From positions 1 through 12,278 of the forward strand of contig CANDCW010000073.1 of NCBI GenBank assembly GCA_947383275.1: DNA of 12,278 bases, given 5' to 3'. This DNA is from an uncultured Bacillota bacterium. GTDB taxonomy: Bacteria > Bacillota > Clostridia > Oscillospirales > Oscillospiraceae. Numbering within the stretch: position 1 is the stretch's first letter; each line of letters opens with the position of its first letter. The notes beneath the pieces were generated by a model. It was given only the letters and a program-made list of their open reading frames with translations, ran no database searches and was not told where the DNA came from. This document shows positions 1 through 6,552 of this stretch, in pieces. The position numbers and the translations under genes are program-made.

Positions 1-173
1 CCGTAAGTACAACCTTTTCTCAAAAAATTCAGCGTTTTTACCAAAAAAACAGAGGCATTCTTACCTTTTGAGGCTGCCACGCCCGTGTCACGCTTCTTGC
101 ATGGGGCACAGGGTTGCAAAAAGCGGTGGAAAGGCTGAAAAAACCGCCGCCTCTGACGTAAAAAAGTGAAAGC

Positions 174-267
174 GGTAGACATTCGGTAGACGTCCTAAAA
201 ACTGGAAAAGCCGCCGGCCCCTGCGGCGCAGGCGGCTGGCGGCTTTTTTGGTAGACGGCTGGTAGAC
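174..267 (+). repeat. Four GGTAGAC direct repeats in two 11-base-spaced pairs
   Basis: GGTAGAC occurs at 174-180, 185-191, 250-256 and 261-267. Within each pair the copies start 11 bases apart, close to one helical turn. The two pairs bracket the terminator at 206-249. Four copies of a 7-mer in 94 bases is not expected by chance. Regularly spaced short direct repeats can be protein binding sites, for example arm-type sites of a tyrosine recombinase or a regulator site, but no integrase gene is in view. The function is unknown. Confidence 0.6.
206..249 (+). terminator. Intrinsic terminator, possibly bidirectional
   Basis: A long GC stem starts with GCCGCC at 210-215 and closes with GGCGGC at 238-243. 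It continues inward through a G.T pair, GCC/GGC, a one-base bulge and CCTGC/GCAGG around a GGC loop. Six Ts follow at 244-249, and an A run precedes the stem at 206-209, so it could also act on minus-strand transcripts. It would end transcription of a gene left of the window and insulate the downstream operon. Confidence 0.8.
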
Positions 268-410
268 GGGGCTGCAAAACCTCCGGACGGGGTGAGGGCT
301 GAAATAGCAGCAGGTCCGGCAGACACGAAATTGTCCATATTAAGATGGCGAGGTGTTCATCAATACATGATTGGGTGTTGGAAATTTAGGCATTCGACTG
401 TGTCTGCCTA

Positions 411-439
411 TTGAATCGGGTTTATGTTCCCGCTAAAAT
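411..439 (+). promoter_or_regulatory. Predicted SigA promoter of the secreted protein/MMPL operon
   Basis: TTGAAT at 411-416 (4 of 6 consensus bases) and TAAAAT at 434-439 (5 of 6) are separated by exactly 17 bases. The expected transcript start near 446 leaves a leader of about 60 bases before the AGGAGG at 491-496 and the ATG at 505. The spacer contains CGGG (417-420) and CCCG (429-432), a small inverted repeat that could be part of an operator, though it is too short to claim as one. Confidence 0.6.
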
Positions 440-504
440 CAATATTAAATTAGCACTCCGGCAGCATAGAATCAGTTGCTGAATGGGTTTAGGAGGAATG
501 ATTC

Positions 505-3267
505 ATGGCAAAACAAGACCGCAAAAAACGGGTTGCCGCCTTGGTGTTGGCCGGGCTGATGGCGGGCACATGCTGGCTGCCCGTGTCCGCCGACTCTATT
601 GACGACGGGGTTGCCTCCACTTACGACGAGGCATATTACGCGACCTTGGATTATTACGGAAACCTGCTGGAGGGCAGCGTGGTAAAGAGCTATGCCCTCA
701 ACGGCGTCAATCAGGTGACCGACTACGGAGCCTACGACCAGGTGGTCAACCTTACAGACGCCACCCCTGGCACAACAGACGCGGGGTGCACCACCTTCCA
801 GTTCAGCCAGGCCCCCAGCCATTTTTATTTTGAGGGCAAGACAAGCCAGCCCTTCCAGGACCTGCCCTGGACGATCACCCTTCGGTATACCCTCAATGGC
901 GTGCCCGCCAAGGCGGAGGACCTGGCCGGAAAGACGGGAGTTGTGGAGATCCTGCTGGACATCGTGCCAAATGAACATGCCAGCGACTACGCCCGGTACA
1001 ACTACACGCTGGAGGCTATGGCCCTGTTCAATGAGGACGACATTCTCTCCCTGGAGGCCGAGGGGGCCCAGGTGCAGCTGGTGGGCAACCTGCGCACAGT
1101 ACTGTTCATGTGCCTGCCCGGGGAAGAACAGCACTTTACCATCCGGGTGGGCAGTAACGACTTCTCCTTCAGCGGGCTGACCATTCTTATGGTGCCCGCC
1201 ACGCTGGCTCAGCTGGAGGAGATTGCCAAACTGAGCCAGCGCAAGGATGACCTGGAGGAGGATTACCGGAACCTGTCCGGCAGCCTGGATGCTCTTTTGG
1301 ATGCTATGTACGAGATTCAGGACGGATTGTACGCTTCGGCCAAGGGGCTGGATCAGTTGGACGTGGCCCGGGGGACCATCTCTGCAGGCAAAGGGCAGCT
1401 CTACGATGACGCGGGCGTGCTGCGGGGCGATTTGTCCAACATCGCCGATCTGCTGGAGCCGGTGGAGCAGCGCACCCTGCTTCTGAGCCAGACCATCACC
1501 AGCTCCAAGACTGTGCTGGGGGCAATGACCGATACAGCGGTGTCCCTTCAGGACCAGCTCATTGAGCTGGAAGAGGCCCTGGCCGGTATGGAAGAGGGCG
1601 CCGGAGATGTGCGCCGGGTGATCCGCACCCTGGCCGACATGAAGAGCAGCCTGCGCTCCCTTCAGCGGGCGCTGGGAAGCACCTCCATCAGCACCGGCAG
1701 CAGCAATGGGAGCCGAAACGACCTGAAACAGCAGGTGGATAAGGTCAAGGCTGTGGGTAGCGCCTATGAGGAGGACGACCAGACCGCTTTCTTTGAAAAG
1801 ATGCTCACCCTCAATGGCGACCAGAATGCAAAGGAGACTGCCGCCAGCATGAGCGGTGCGCTGGAGCTTTACGACAAGACCCTGGAGGAGGAAACTGCAA
1901 AATATCTGGGGAACACAGACCCTGATTCACCTGAGGCGGAGGCAATCAGGAAGGCGGTAAAGGAGAGCGTTGACAAGCAGTTTGAGGCTCAGCCCGGCTG
2001 GAAGGAGACCCAGCAGATGGACGCCCTCCACACAGCCAAGGATAAGCTCAGCTTCCAGCAATTTGCCGGCCAGCTGCCCGGTGTGGACAGCCAGACGGCC
2101 AAGACCATGAGCGACCTGTGGACCGTTTACAACAGCGGAAAGCTGGACAAAACCTCCGCCCAGGCTCAGCCCGAAGCCCAGGCTCAGCCCGAAGCCCAGG
2201 CTCAGCCCGAAACCCAGGCTCAGCCCGAAACCCAGGCTCAGCCCGAAGCCCAGGCTCAGCCCGAAGCCCAGGCTCAGCCCGAAGCCCAGGCTCAGCCCGA
2301 AGAGCAGGCAGAGCCCGAAGCGCTGGGTATAGCCGAGCCCGGACCGGGGGAGGACCCGGGCCCCATGGCCAGAATGGCCCGCTCTGTTCCGGAACCCGAT
2401 GGCGGCTCCGCTGCGGGCAGCTCGGATCCCGGCAGCAGTTCCGCCGGCTCTGAAAGCGCTGGGTCCGGTGAGAGCAATACCGTGGGCGGCGCGGCGGTGG
2501 ACCTGATTGTGAATGGCCTGGACAAGGCCAACGAGCGGATCAATGAAATCCAGGGCGATTTGAACCGCAGCCTCAACCGCATCACCCGGCCCACCGGCGT
2601 GGTGGTGGGCGAACTGGCCGGCCTGTGCGACCAGGTGGAGGAGCTCATTGACCTGGTGGACAGCGCCGAGGATGCCGCCGCCGCCCTGCGGGAGTCCTCC
2701 GGAAAGATCCGGAATATCCTGGCCGAGGTAAATGTCCTGCGCAATATTCTAAATGAGTATGAGCCCACCCTCCAGGAGGGCGTCGCCAACGTGGGTAGCC
2801 TGAGCACCTCCGCTACCGCCGCCCTGCGGGACCTGGAGACCATGCTGGCCGACACCGAGTCGCTGGCGCAGACCTCAGGCAATCAGCTGGATGCCGGTAC
2901 CCGACAGTCCCTTCGGGGGCTGGCCTCCACCCTGCGCCAGACCGCCAAGGCCATGGAGGCCACCGGCGATGTGAAGCAGGCCAAGCTTACCATCAACGAC
3001 ATCATTGAGGATACCTGGCACGAATACACCGGCGACATCAACAATATCCTGCTGATGGACGCCGAGGCGGAGGCCGTCTCCCTCACCGACAGCCGCAATC
3101 CCGCTCCCTCCAGCGTTCAGGTCCTGATCCGTACCCAGGAGATCAAGACGGAGGAGCCGGAGCAGGACGCGGAGCAGACAGCGGCCAAGGCGGAGACAAC
3201 CTTCTGGGGCCGCGTGGCCCAGATGTTTAAGGACTTCTGGAACGCCATTACCGGCATCTTCCACTGA
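505..3267 (+). CDS. Secreted coiled-coil protein, partner of the adjacent MMPL transporter
   Basis: 920 residues. A signal peptide covers about 1-29: basic KKR, hydrophobic core, then VSA before Asp30. Residues ~30-240 form a beta-rich module with an FYFEGKTSQ...LPW segment followed by an ELAGK-type stretch; from memory these are found in clostridial secreted proteins encoded beside MMPL or YhgE-like membrane proteins. Residues ~240-550 and ~670-860 are Leu/Ala/Glu-rich, predicted long helices or coiled coils. Between them lie a nine-unit QAQPEA repeat (about 553-606) and a Ser/Gly/Pro-rich linker. The tail (about 898-920) is aromatic and amphipathic (WGRVAQMFKDFW) and may lie on the membrane; I see no C-terminal membrane span, sortase motif or lipobox (Cys23 is preceded by AGT). 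The start is set by AGGAGG 8 bases upstream. The transporter gene follows after 16 bases. It plausibly acts as an extracytoplasmic adaptor for the MMPL protein. The precise role is unknown and no enzyme motif is visible. Confidence 0.85.
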   Translation: MAKQDRKKRVAALVLAGLMAGTCWLPVSADSIDDGVASTYDEAYYATLDYYGNLLEGSVVKSYALNGVNQVTDYGAYDQVVNLTDATPGTTDAGCTTFQFSQAPSHFYFEGKTSQPFQDLPWTITLRYTLNGVPAKAEDLAGKTGVVEILLDIVPNEHASDYARYNYTLEAMALFNEDDILSLEAEGAQVQLVGNLRTVLFMCLPGEEQHFTIRVGSNDFSFSGLTILMVPATLAQLEEIAKLSQRKDDLEEDYRNLSGSLDALLDAMYEIQDGLYASAKGLDQLDVARGTISAGKGQLYDDAGVLRGDLSNIADLLEPVEQRTLLLSQTITSSKTVLGAMTDTAVSLQDQLIELEEALAGMEEGAGDVRRVIRTLADMKSSLRSLQRALGSTSISTGSSNGSRNDLKQQVDKVKAVGSAYEEDDQTAFFEKMLTLNGDQNAKETAASMSGALELYDKTLEEETAKYLGNTDPDSPEAEAIRKAVKESVDKQFEAQPGWKETQQMDALHTAKDKLSFQQFAGQLPGVDSQTAKTMSDLWTVYNSGKLDKTSAQAQPEAQAQPEAQAQPETQAQPETQAQPEAQAQPEAQAQPEAQAQPEEQAEPEALGIAEPGPGEDPGPMARMARSVPEPDGGSAAGSSDPGSSSAGSESAGSGESNTVGGAAVDLIVNGLDKANERINEIQGDLNRSLNRITRPTGVVVGELAGLCDQVEELIDLVDSAEDAAAALRESSGKIRNILAEVNVLRNILNEYEPTLQEGVANVGSLSTSATAALRDLETMLADTESLAQTSGNQLDAGTRQSLRGLASTLRQTAKAMEATGDVKQAKLTINDIIEDTWHEYTGDINNILLMDAEAEAVSLTDSRNPAPSSVQVLIRTQEIKTEEPEQDAEQTAAKAETTFWGRVAQMFKDFWNAITGIFH
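2161..2322 (+). repeat. In-frame 18-base minisatellite (QAQPEA/T repeat)
   Basis: Nine tandem 18-base units of the type CAGGCTCAGCCCGAAGCC lie head to tail. Units 1, 2, 5, 6 and 7 are identical. Units 3 and 4 share one G-to-A change (Ala to Thr). Unit 8 ends in GAG and unit 9 is diverged (QAEPEA). The unit is a multiple of three, so gain or loss of copies changes linker length without breaking the frame. It encodes an extended Pro/Gln/Glu-rich segment between the two helical regions of the secreted protein. The near-identity points to recent expansion. Confidence 0.97.
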
Positions 3268-3283
3268 AAGGAGGGCGCGTCCC

Positions 3284-5419
3284 ATGGTGGAAAAAATCGC
3301 CCATAAGCTGACCCGCAAGCCAAAGCTGGTGGCGGTCATTGCCCTTCTGATGCTGATTCCCGCCATACTGGGCTACATCGGCACCCGGATTAATTATGAC
3401 ATCCTCTCTTATTTGCCTCAGGATCTGCCCTCCTCCCAGGGGGAACAGCTGCTGGAGGAGCCCTTCAAAATGGCGGCAACCAGCATGCTGATTGTGGAGA
3501 ACATGCCCGCGGGCTACACCAACCGGCTGATTCAGGACATCAAAGACGTACCCGGCGTGTCCAGCGCCATTTGGATCAGCAATCTGGTGGGCATTCAGGT
3601 GCCTGTGGACATGATTCCCGCCAATTTTCGGGATATGTTTTTCTCGGGGCAGGCTACTATGATGCTCATCCAGTACGACCACGCCGGAGCCTCCGATGAG
3701 ACGATGGAGGCCATTGAGCAGGTGCGCTCTGTGTGCAATGAGAACTGCTTCCTGGCCGGCTTTTCCGTGGTGGTTAAAGACACCCGGGATGTGATGGACA
3801 GCGAGCTGCCAATTTTCGTGGGCCTGGCTGTGCTGCTGGCCCTGGCGGCTATGTCCGTGACGCTGGAATCCACGGTGCTCCCCTTTGTCTACCTGGCCAG
3901 CATCGGCATCGCGGTGGTCTACAACTTCGGCAGCAATATCTTCTTGGGGGAGATCTCCTACATCACCAAGGCCATCGCCGCCGTCCTCCAGCTGGGTGTG
4001 ACAATGGACTACTCCATCTTCCTCTACCACCGGTACGAGGAGGAGCGGGAGCACTACGATGACAAGCGGGACGCCATGACCCAGGCCATCGTGGCGGCGT
4101 TCCGCTCCCTGTCCGGCTCCAGCCTGACCACCATTGCCGGCTTTCTGGCCCTGTGCTTTATGCGTCTGACTCTGGGGCGGGATATCGGCATCGTTATGGC
4201 CAAGGGCGTGATGCTCGGGGTGGCGACCGTCATTCTGGTGCTGCCCGCCCTGGTGCTGATTTTTGACAAGCAGATCGGGAAGCATAAGCACAAAACACTG
4301 ATTCCATCCTTTGAAAAGGTAAACGGCTTTATCGTCCGGCACAAGGTTCCCATAACGGTTTTCACCCTGCTGCTGTTCCTGCCCGCCGCCTACGCCCAGC
4401 GCCACGCGGAAATTTACTACAAGCTGGACGACTCCCTGCCCCGAGATCTGCCCTCCATTGTTAGCAATGAGAAGCTAAAAAACGATTTCGATATGGCGAC
4501 CTCCCACTTTGTGGTCCTGAGGGACGATATTTCCCCAGCGGATATGGGCGAGCTGGAGGCGCGGATGGAAGAGCTGGCTGGCATCACCTCGGTGGTGTCC
4601 TACCACAGCATGCTGGGCACGGGCATCCCAGACTTCTTTGTCCCCAGCGACGTGAAGGATATGCTTCGTCAGGATGGATATCAGCTGATGATGATCAATT
4701 CTTCCTATTCCCCGGCCACCAGCCAGGTGGCGCGCCAGCTGGACGAGATGACCGCGATCCTCAACGATTACGACCCGGGCGCCATGATTACCGGCGAGGG
4801 CGCCATGTACCGGGACCTGATCGATACCTCATCGGTGGACTTCCAGGTCACGAACTATATCTCCATCGCCGCCATTTTCCTGATTATTGCCTTTGTTTTC
4901 CGGTCTATCACCGTTCCTCTGGTGCTGGTGGCCACCATTGAGCTGGCCATCTTCATTAATCAGGGCTGCTGCTATTTCCTGGGCACGGAGATTCCCTTCA
5001 TCGCCCCTACCATTATCAGCTGCGTTCAGCTGGGCGCCACGGTGGACTACGCCATTCTTATGACATCCCGCTTCCAGGAGGAGCTGCGCGCCGGGAAGGA
5101 GCGGGAGGAGGCCATCCGCATCGCGGCCTCATCCTCCGATGCCTCCATCGTCACCAGCGCCCTGGTGCTCTTCTGCGCCACGCTGGGTGTGTCCTTTGTC
5201 TCTTCCATCGACCTGATCGGCTCCATCTGCGTCATGCTGTCCCGGGGTGCGCTCGTTTCCGCCCTGGTGAGCATCTTCCTGATGCCGGCGGTGCTCTATG
5301 TCTGCGAGCCTGTGTTCAACAAAACCAGCCTGAGCTGGCGGGTGGCTCCGCCGCCTAGGGAGCGCAAATTCCACAAGAAGGATAAACAGGCTGCTCCCCC
5401 TGCGGCCAAGGCGTCCTGA
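3284..5419 (+). CDS. MMPL/RND-superfamily membrane transporter
   Basis: 711 residues, with the classic duplicated MMPL layout. There is one membrane span near 16-34, an extracytoplasmic loop to ~175 and five spans to ~325. The second half repeats this: a span near 355-372, a loop to ~524 and five spans to ~670. A short basic, Pro/Ala-rich cytoplasmic tail follows. Each half carries the Asp-Tyr pair in its fourth span (D242-Y243 in LGVTMDYSIF and D588-Y589 in LGATVDYAIL), matching the proton-relay pairs known in MmpL proteins, so a proton-driven exporter is likely. The usual substrates of the family are lipids, hydrophobic drugs or surface polymers; none can be assigned here. AAAGGAGG nine bases before the ATG sets the start. 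It is the second gene of an operon with the secreted coiled-coil protein and is followed at once by a terminator. It is too small to be an AcrB-type RND pump of ~1000 residues, and resembles the YdfJ/MmpL group. Confidence 0.93.
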   Translation: MVEKIAHKLTRKPKLVAVIALLMLIPAILGYIGTRINYDILSYLPQDLPSSQGEQLLEEPFKMAATSMLIVENMPAGYTNRLIQDIKDVPGVSSAIWISNLVGIQVPVDMIPANFRDMFFSGQATMMLIQYDHAGASDETMEAIEQVRSVCNENCFLAGFSVVVKDTRDVMDSELPIFVGLAVLLALAAMSVTLESTVLPFVYLASIGIAVVYNFGSNIFLGEISYITKAIAAVLQLGVTMDYSIFLYHRYEEEREHYDDKRDAMTQAIVAAFRSLSGSSLTTIAGFLALCFMRLTLGRDIGIVMAKGVMLGVATVILVLPALVLIFDKQIGKHKHKTLIPSFEKVNGFIVRHKVPITVFTLLLFLPAAYAQRHAEIYYKLDDSLPRDLPSIVSNEKLKNDFDMATSHFVVLRDDISPADMGELEARMEELAGITSVVSYHSMLGTGIPDFFVPSDVKDMLRQDGYQLMMINSSYSPATSQVARQLDEMTAILNDYDPGAMITGEGAMYRDLIDTSSVDFQVTNYISIAAIFLIIAFVFRSITVPLVLVATIELAIFINQGCCYFLGTEIPFIAPTIISCVQLGATVDYAILMTSRFQEELRAGKEREEAIRIAASSSDASIVTSALVLFCATLGVSFVSSIDLIGSICVMLSRGALVSALVSIFLMPAVLYVCEPVFNKTSLSWRVAPPPRERKFHKKDKQAAPPAAKAS

Positions 5420-5427
5420 CAGACAGC

Positions 5428-5463
5428 CGCCCCCGTGCTCCGGTGATGGGCACGGGGGCGTTT
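5428..5463 (+). terminator. Terminator between convergent MMPL and TetR genes
   Basis: A perfect 11-bp stem, CGCCCCCGTGC (5428-5438) with GCACGGGGGCG (5450-5460), encloses an 11-base loop and is followed by TTT. It begins nine bases after the MMPL stop and ends a few bases before the 3' end of the oppositely oriented TetR gene. It most likely stops plus-strand transcription; the T tract is short, and no matching T tract serves the minus strand. Confidence 0.75.
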
Positions 5464-5468
5464 CCCCT

Positions 5469-6026
5469 CTATTCGCCTGAGGCCCGGCGGAGGACTTCCC
5501 CCTCCCAGCCCCGTTTGAGCTGATAAATGCGACGGAAATAGGCGGATATGTCGTCTTGCATCCCACCGTTCAGCCAATCGATGACGTTGCCGAAGACCTC
5601 GCACTTGTGGTAGCGGATGATGATCTCCTTGTCCCGGGGGTCCACGGGGCGGCCGGAAAAATCTGTCTCCACGTAGGTTTTGACGACGTAGAGGCAGGCG
5701 TCCATCAAATAGCGCTCAAAGACGTCCCGGCTGATGGAGTTGTAGATATGGAGGACCGCACGGCGCTTTTCCAGCACGAACTCAGCCGCAGCCTCCACGC
5801 AGTCCTCCAGGGAATCCACGGTGGGGTGGCTTTGGATCAGCCGCTGCACCTGTTCGGCGATGATCTCCTCCAGCAGGGCGGGTAGGTCCTCGAAGTGGTA
5901 GTAAAAGGAATTGCGGTTGATCCCGCAGGCTTCCACAATGTCTTTGACCGTAATCCGGTTTAAAGGCCGCTCGTCCAGCAGCGCAATAAAGGTATCTTTT
6001 ATGGCTTTTTTTGTGAAATTTGGCAT
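5469..6026 (-). CDS. TetR/AcrR-family transcriptional regulator
   Basis: 185 residues, normal length for the family. The N-terminal helix-turn-helix spans about 25-47 (ITVKDIVEACGINRNSFYYHF), with the family's typical YYHF after the recognition helix. The remainder is an all-helical ligand/dimer domain that looks like the DhaS-type C-terminal domain, with conserved-looking RYHKCEVFGNVIDWLNGG near 138-157. The start is supported by AGGAGG 8 bases upstream. It would act as a dimeric repressor released by a small molecule. It is convergent with the MMPL operon, and TetR repressors often control neighbouring exporters, so that operon is the obvious candidate target, with autoregulation possible. 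No shared palindrome between the two upstream regions was found by eye, so the target remains inferred. I could not identify a confident promoter upstream. Confidence 0.92.
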   Translation of the reverse strand: MPNFTKKAIKDTFIALLDERPLNRITVKDIVEACGINRNSFYYHFEDLPALLEEIIAEQVQRLIQSHPTVDSLEDCVEAAAEFVLEKRRAVLHIYNSISRDVFERYLMDACLYVVKTYVETDFSGRPVDPRDKEIIIRYHKCEVFGNVIDWLNGGMQDDISAYFRRIYQLKRGWEGEVLRRASGE

Positions 6027-6137
6027 AGACAGTACCTCCTTCTGCTTGTTACAGTCAAATGACGTGGGGCAGGCAGTATTTGATGGTAAAAGCCTGTTTT
6101 GATCTATATTGTCGGCAGGCGGTTAATATGCGGCTAT

Positions 6138-6173
6138 AAAAAAGACGTAGCTGTCTGTACAGACAGCCGCGCC
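6138..6173 (-). terminator. Terminator of the kinase/HD-GYP/Hpt operon
   Basis: Centred on the perfect 18-base palindrome GCTGTCTGTACAGACAGC (6150-6167). Read on the minus strand, pairing extends outward with one C.A mismatch and two G.U pairs to about 14 pairs, followed directly by six Ts (complement of 6138-6143). It lies 26 bases after the hpt stop codon. The palindrome could also be a protein site, for instance for the TetR protein whose gene is downstream on the same strand, but the T tract favours a terminator. Confidence 0.8.
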
Positions 6174-6198
6174 TTGTAAGACAAAGGATTTGGTCTGA

Positions 6199-6552
6199 TT
6201 AGCCTCCCTGATAGGCACGGATCGCTCCGGCGGTCTGCGCGTAATCCGATTCTACCTTGGGGAGCAGTTCGAGGGCCAAATCATAATTTTTTGTCCTGAG
6301 CGCCTCCGTAATCTCGTGGCTGGACTGGTACAGCCTGGTAAAGCTAAGGTTCTGGGTTACGCCTTTCAGCGTGTGGGCGGCGCGGAACGCCTCGTCATAG
6401 CTTTCCGCCTTAAGGGCGTCTTCCAGGAGCTGGAAGGATTGGTCGGAGAGGAATTTGCCCACAAAGCGCTGTACCAGCGCATCGCTGTACAGCCGGCCCA
6501 GCACCTCCTGATAGTCGCCCTCCAGGGCGGCGTAGCACTCTTGAATGGTCAT
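6199..6552 (-). CDS. Stand-alone Hpt histidine phosphotransfer protein
   Basis: 117 residues, the size of a single four-helix Hpt bundle. The motif AHTLKG (His60) is the phosphorylated histidine signature, with the usual Lys63-Gly64 after it. It is cytoplasmic with no other domain. Hpt proteins shuttle phosphate between receiver domains, here presumably from Asp762 of the hybrid kinase to Asp63 of the HD-GYP regulator encoded just upstream. The ATG overlaps the regulator's TGA (ATGA) and is preceded by AGGAGG within the end of that gene, so translation is probably coupled. It is last in the operon, followed by a terminator. Assignment to the family is firm; the partners are inferred from gene order. 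Confidence 0.93.
   Translation of the reverse strand: MTIQECYAALEGDYQEVLGRLYSDALVQRFVGKFLSDQSFQLLEDALKAESYDEAFRAAHTLKGVTQNLSFTRLYQSSHEITEALRTKNYDLALELLPKVESDYAQTAGAIRAYQGG

Larger units (their letters stand above)
1..504. other. Gene-poor left flank
   Basis: No convincing coding region is visible here. The first ~170 bases are rich in A/T runs. A 55-codon stretch open from the left edge ends at a TGA at 167-169, but its translation is basic and low in complexity and resembles nothing I know. The stretch holds a strong hairpin terminator (206-249), four copies of GGTAGAC around it, and the promoter and ribosome site of the first gene (411-504). Bases 268-410 show only short 4-base inverted repeats and nothing I can assign. 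Confidence 0.6.

Noticed and set aside
2..169. Open frame from the left edge ending at TGA 167-169, just before the terminator, possibly the tail of an upstream gene
   Set aside because: Only 55 codons, with no start in view and a basic, unfamiliar translation. Chance openness of this length is common. It cannot be excluded, because the window cuts it.
2118..2453. Repetitive GSARSP-type frame overlapping the minisatellite
   Set aside because: Merely the +1 frame of the 18-base repeat inside the secreted protein gene.
3248..4405. Long minus-strand frame (385 codons) antisense to the MMPL gene
   Set aside because: His/Gln/Gly-rich composition typical of the reverse complement of a GC-rich gene; the plus-strand MMPL protein has clear family motifs throughout.
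6150..6167. Perfect palindrome GCTGTCTGTACAGACAGC as the TetR operator
   Set aside because: It is better explained as the core of the operon terminator, because a T tract follows on the minus strand. It is also over 120 bases from the TetR start and has no counterpart at the MMPL promoter.
5419..6170. 12-base direct repeat ACAGACAGCCGC at 5419-5430 and 6159-6170 flanking the TetR gene, as a possible insertion footprint
   Set aside because: A 12-base match is expected a few times by chance in a window of this size; both copies lie in unrelated terminator hairpins.
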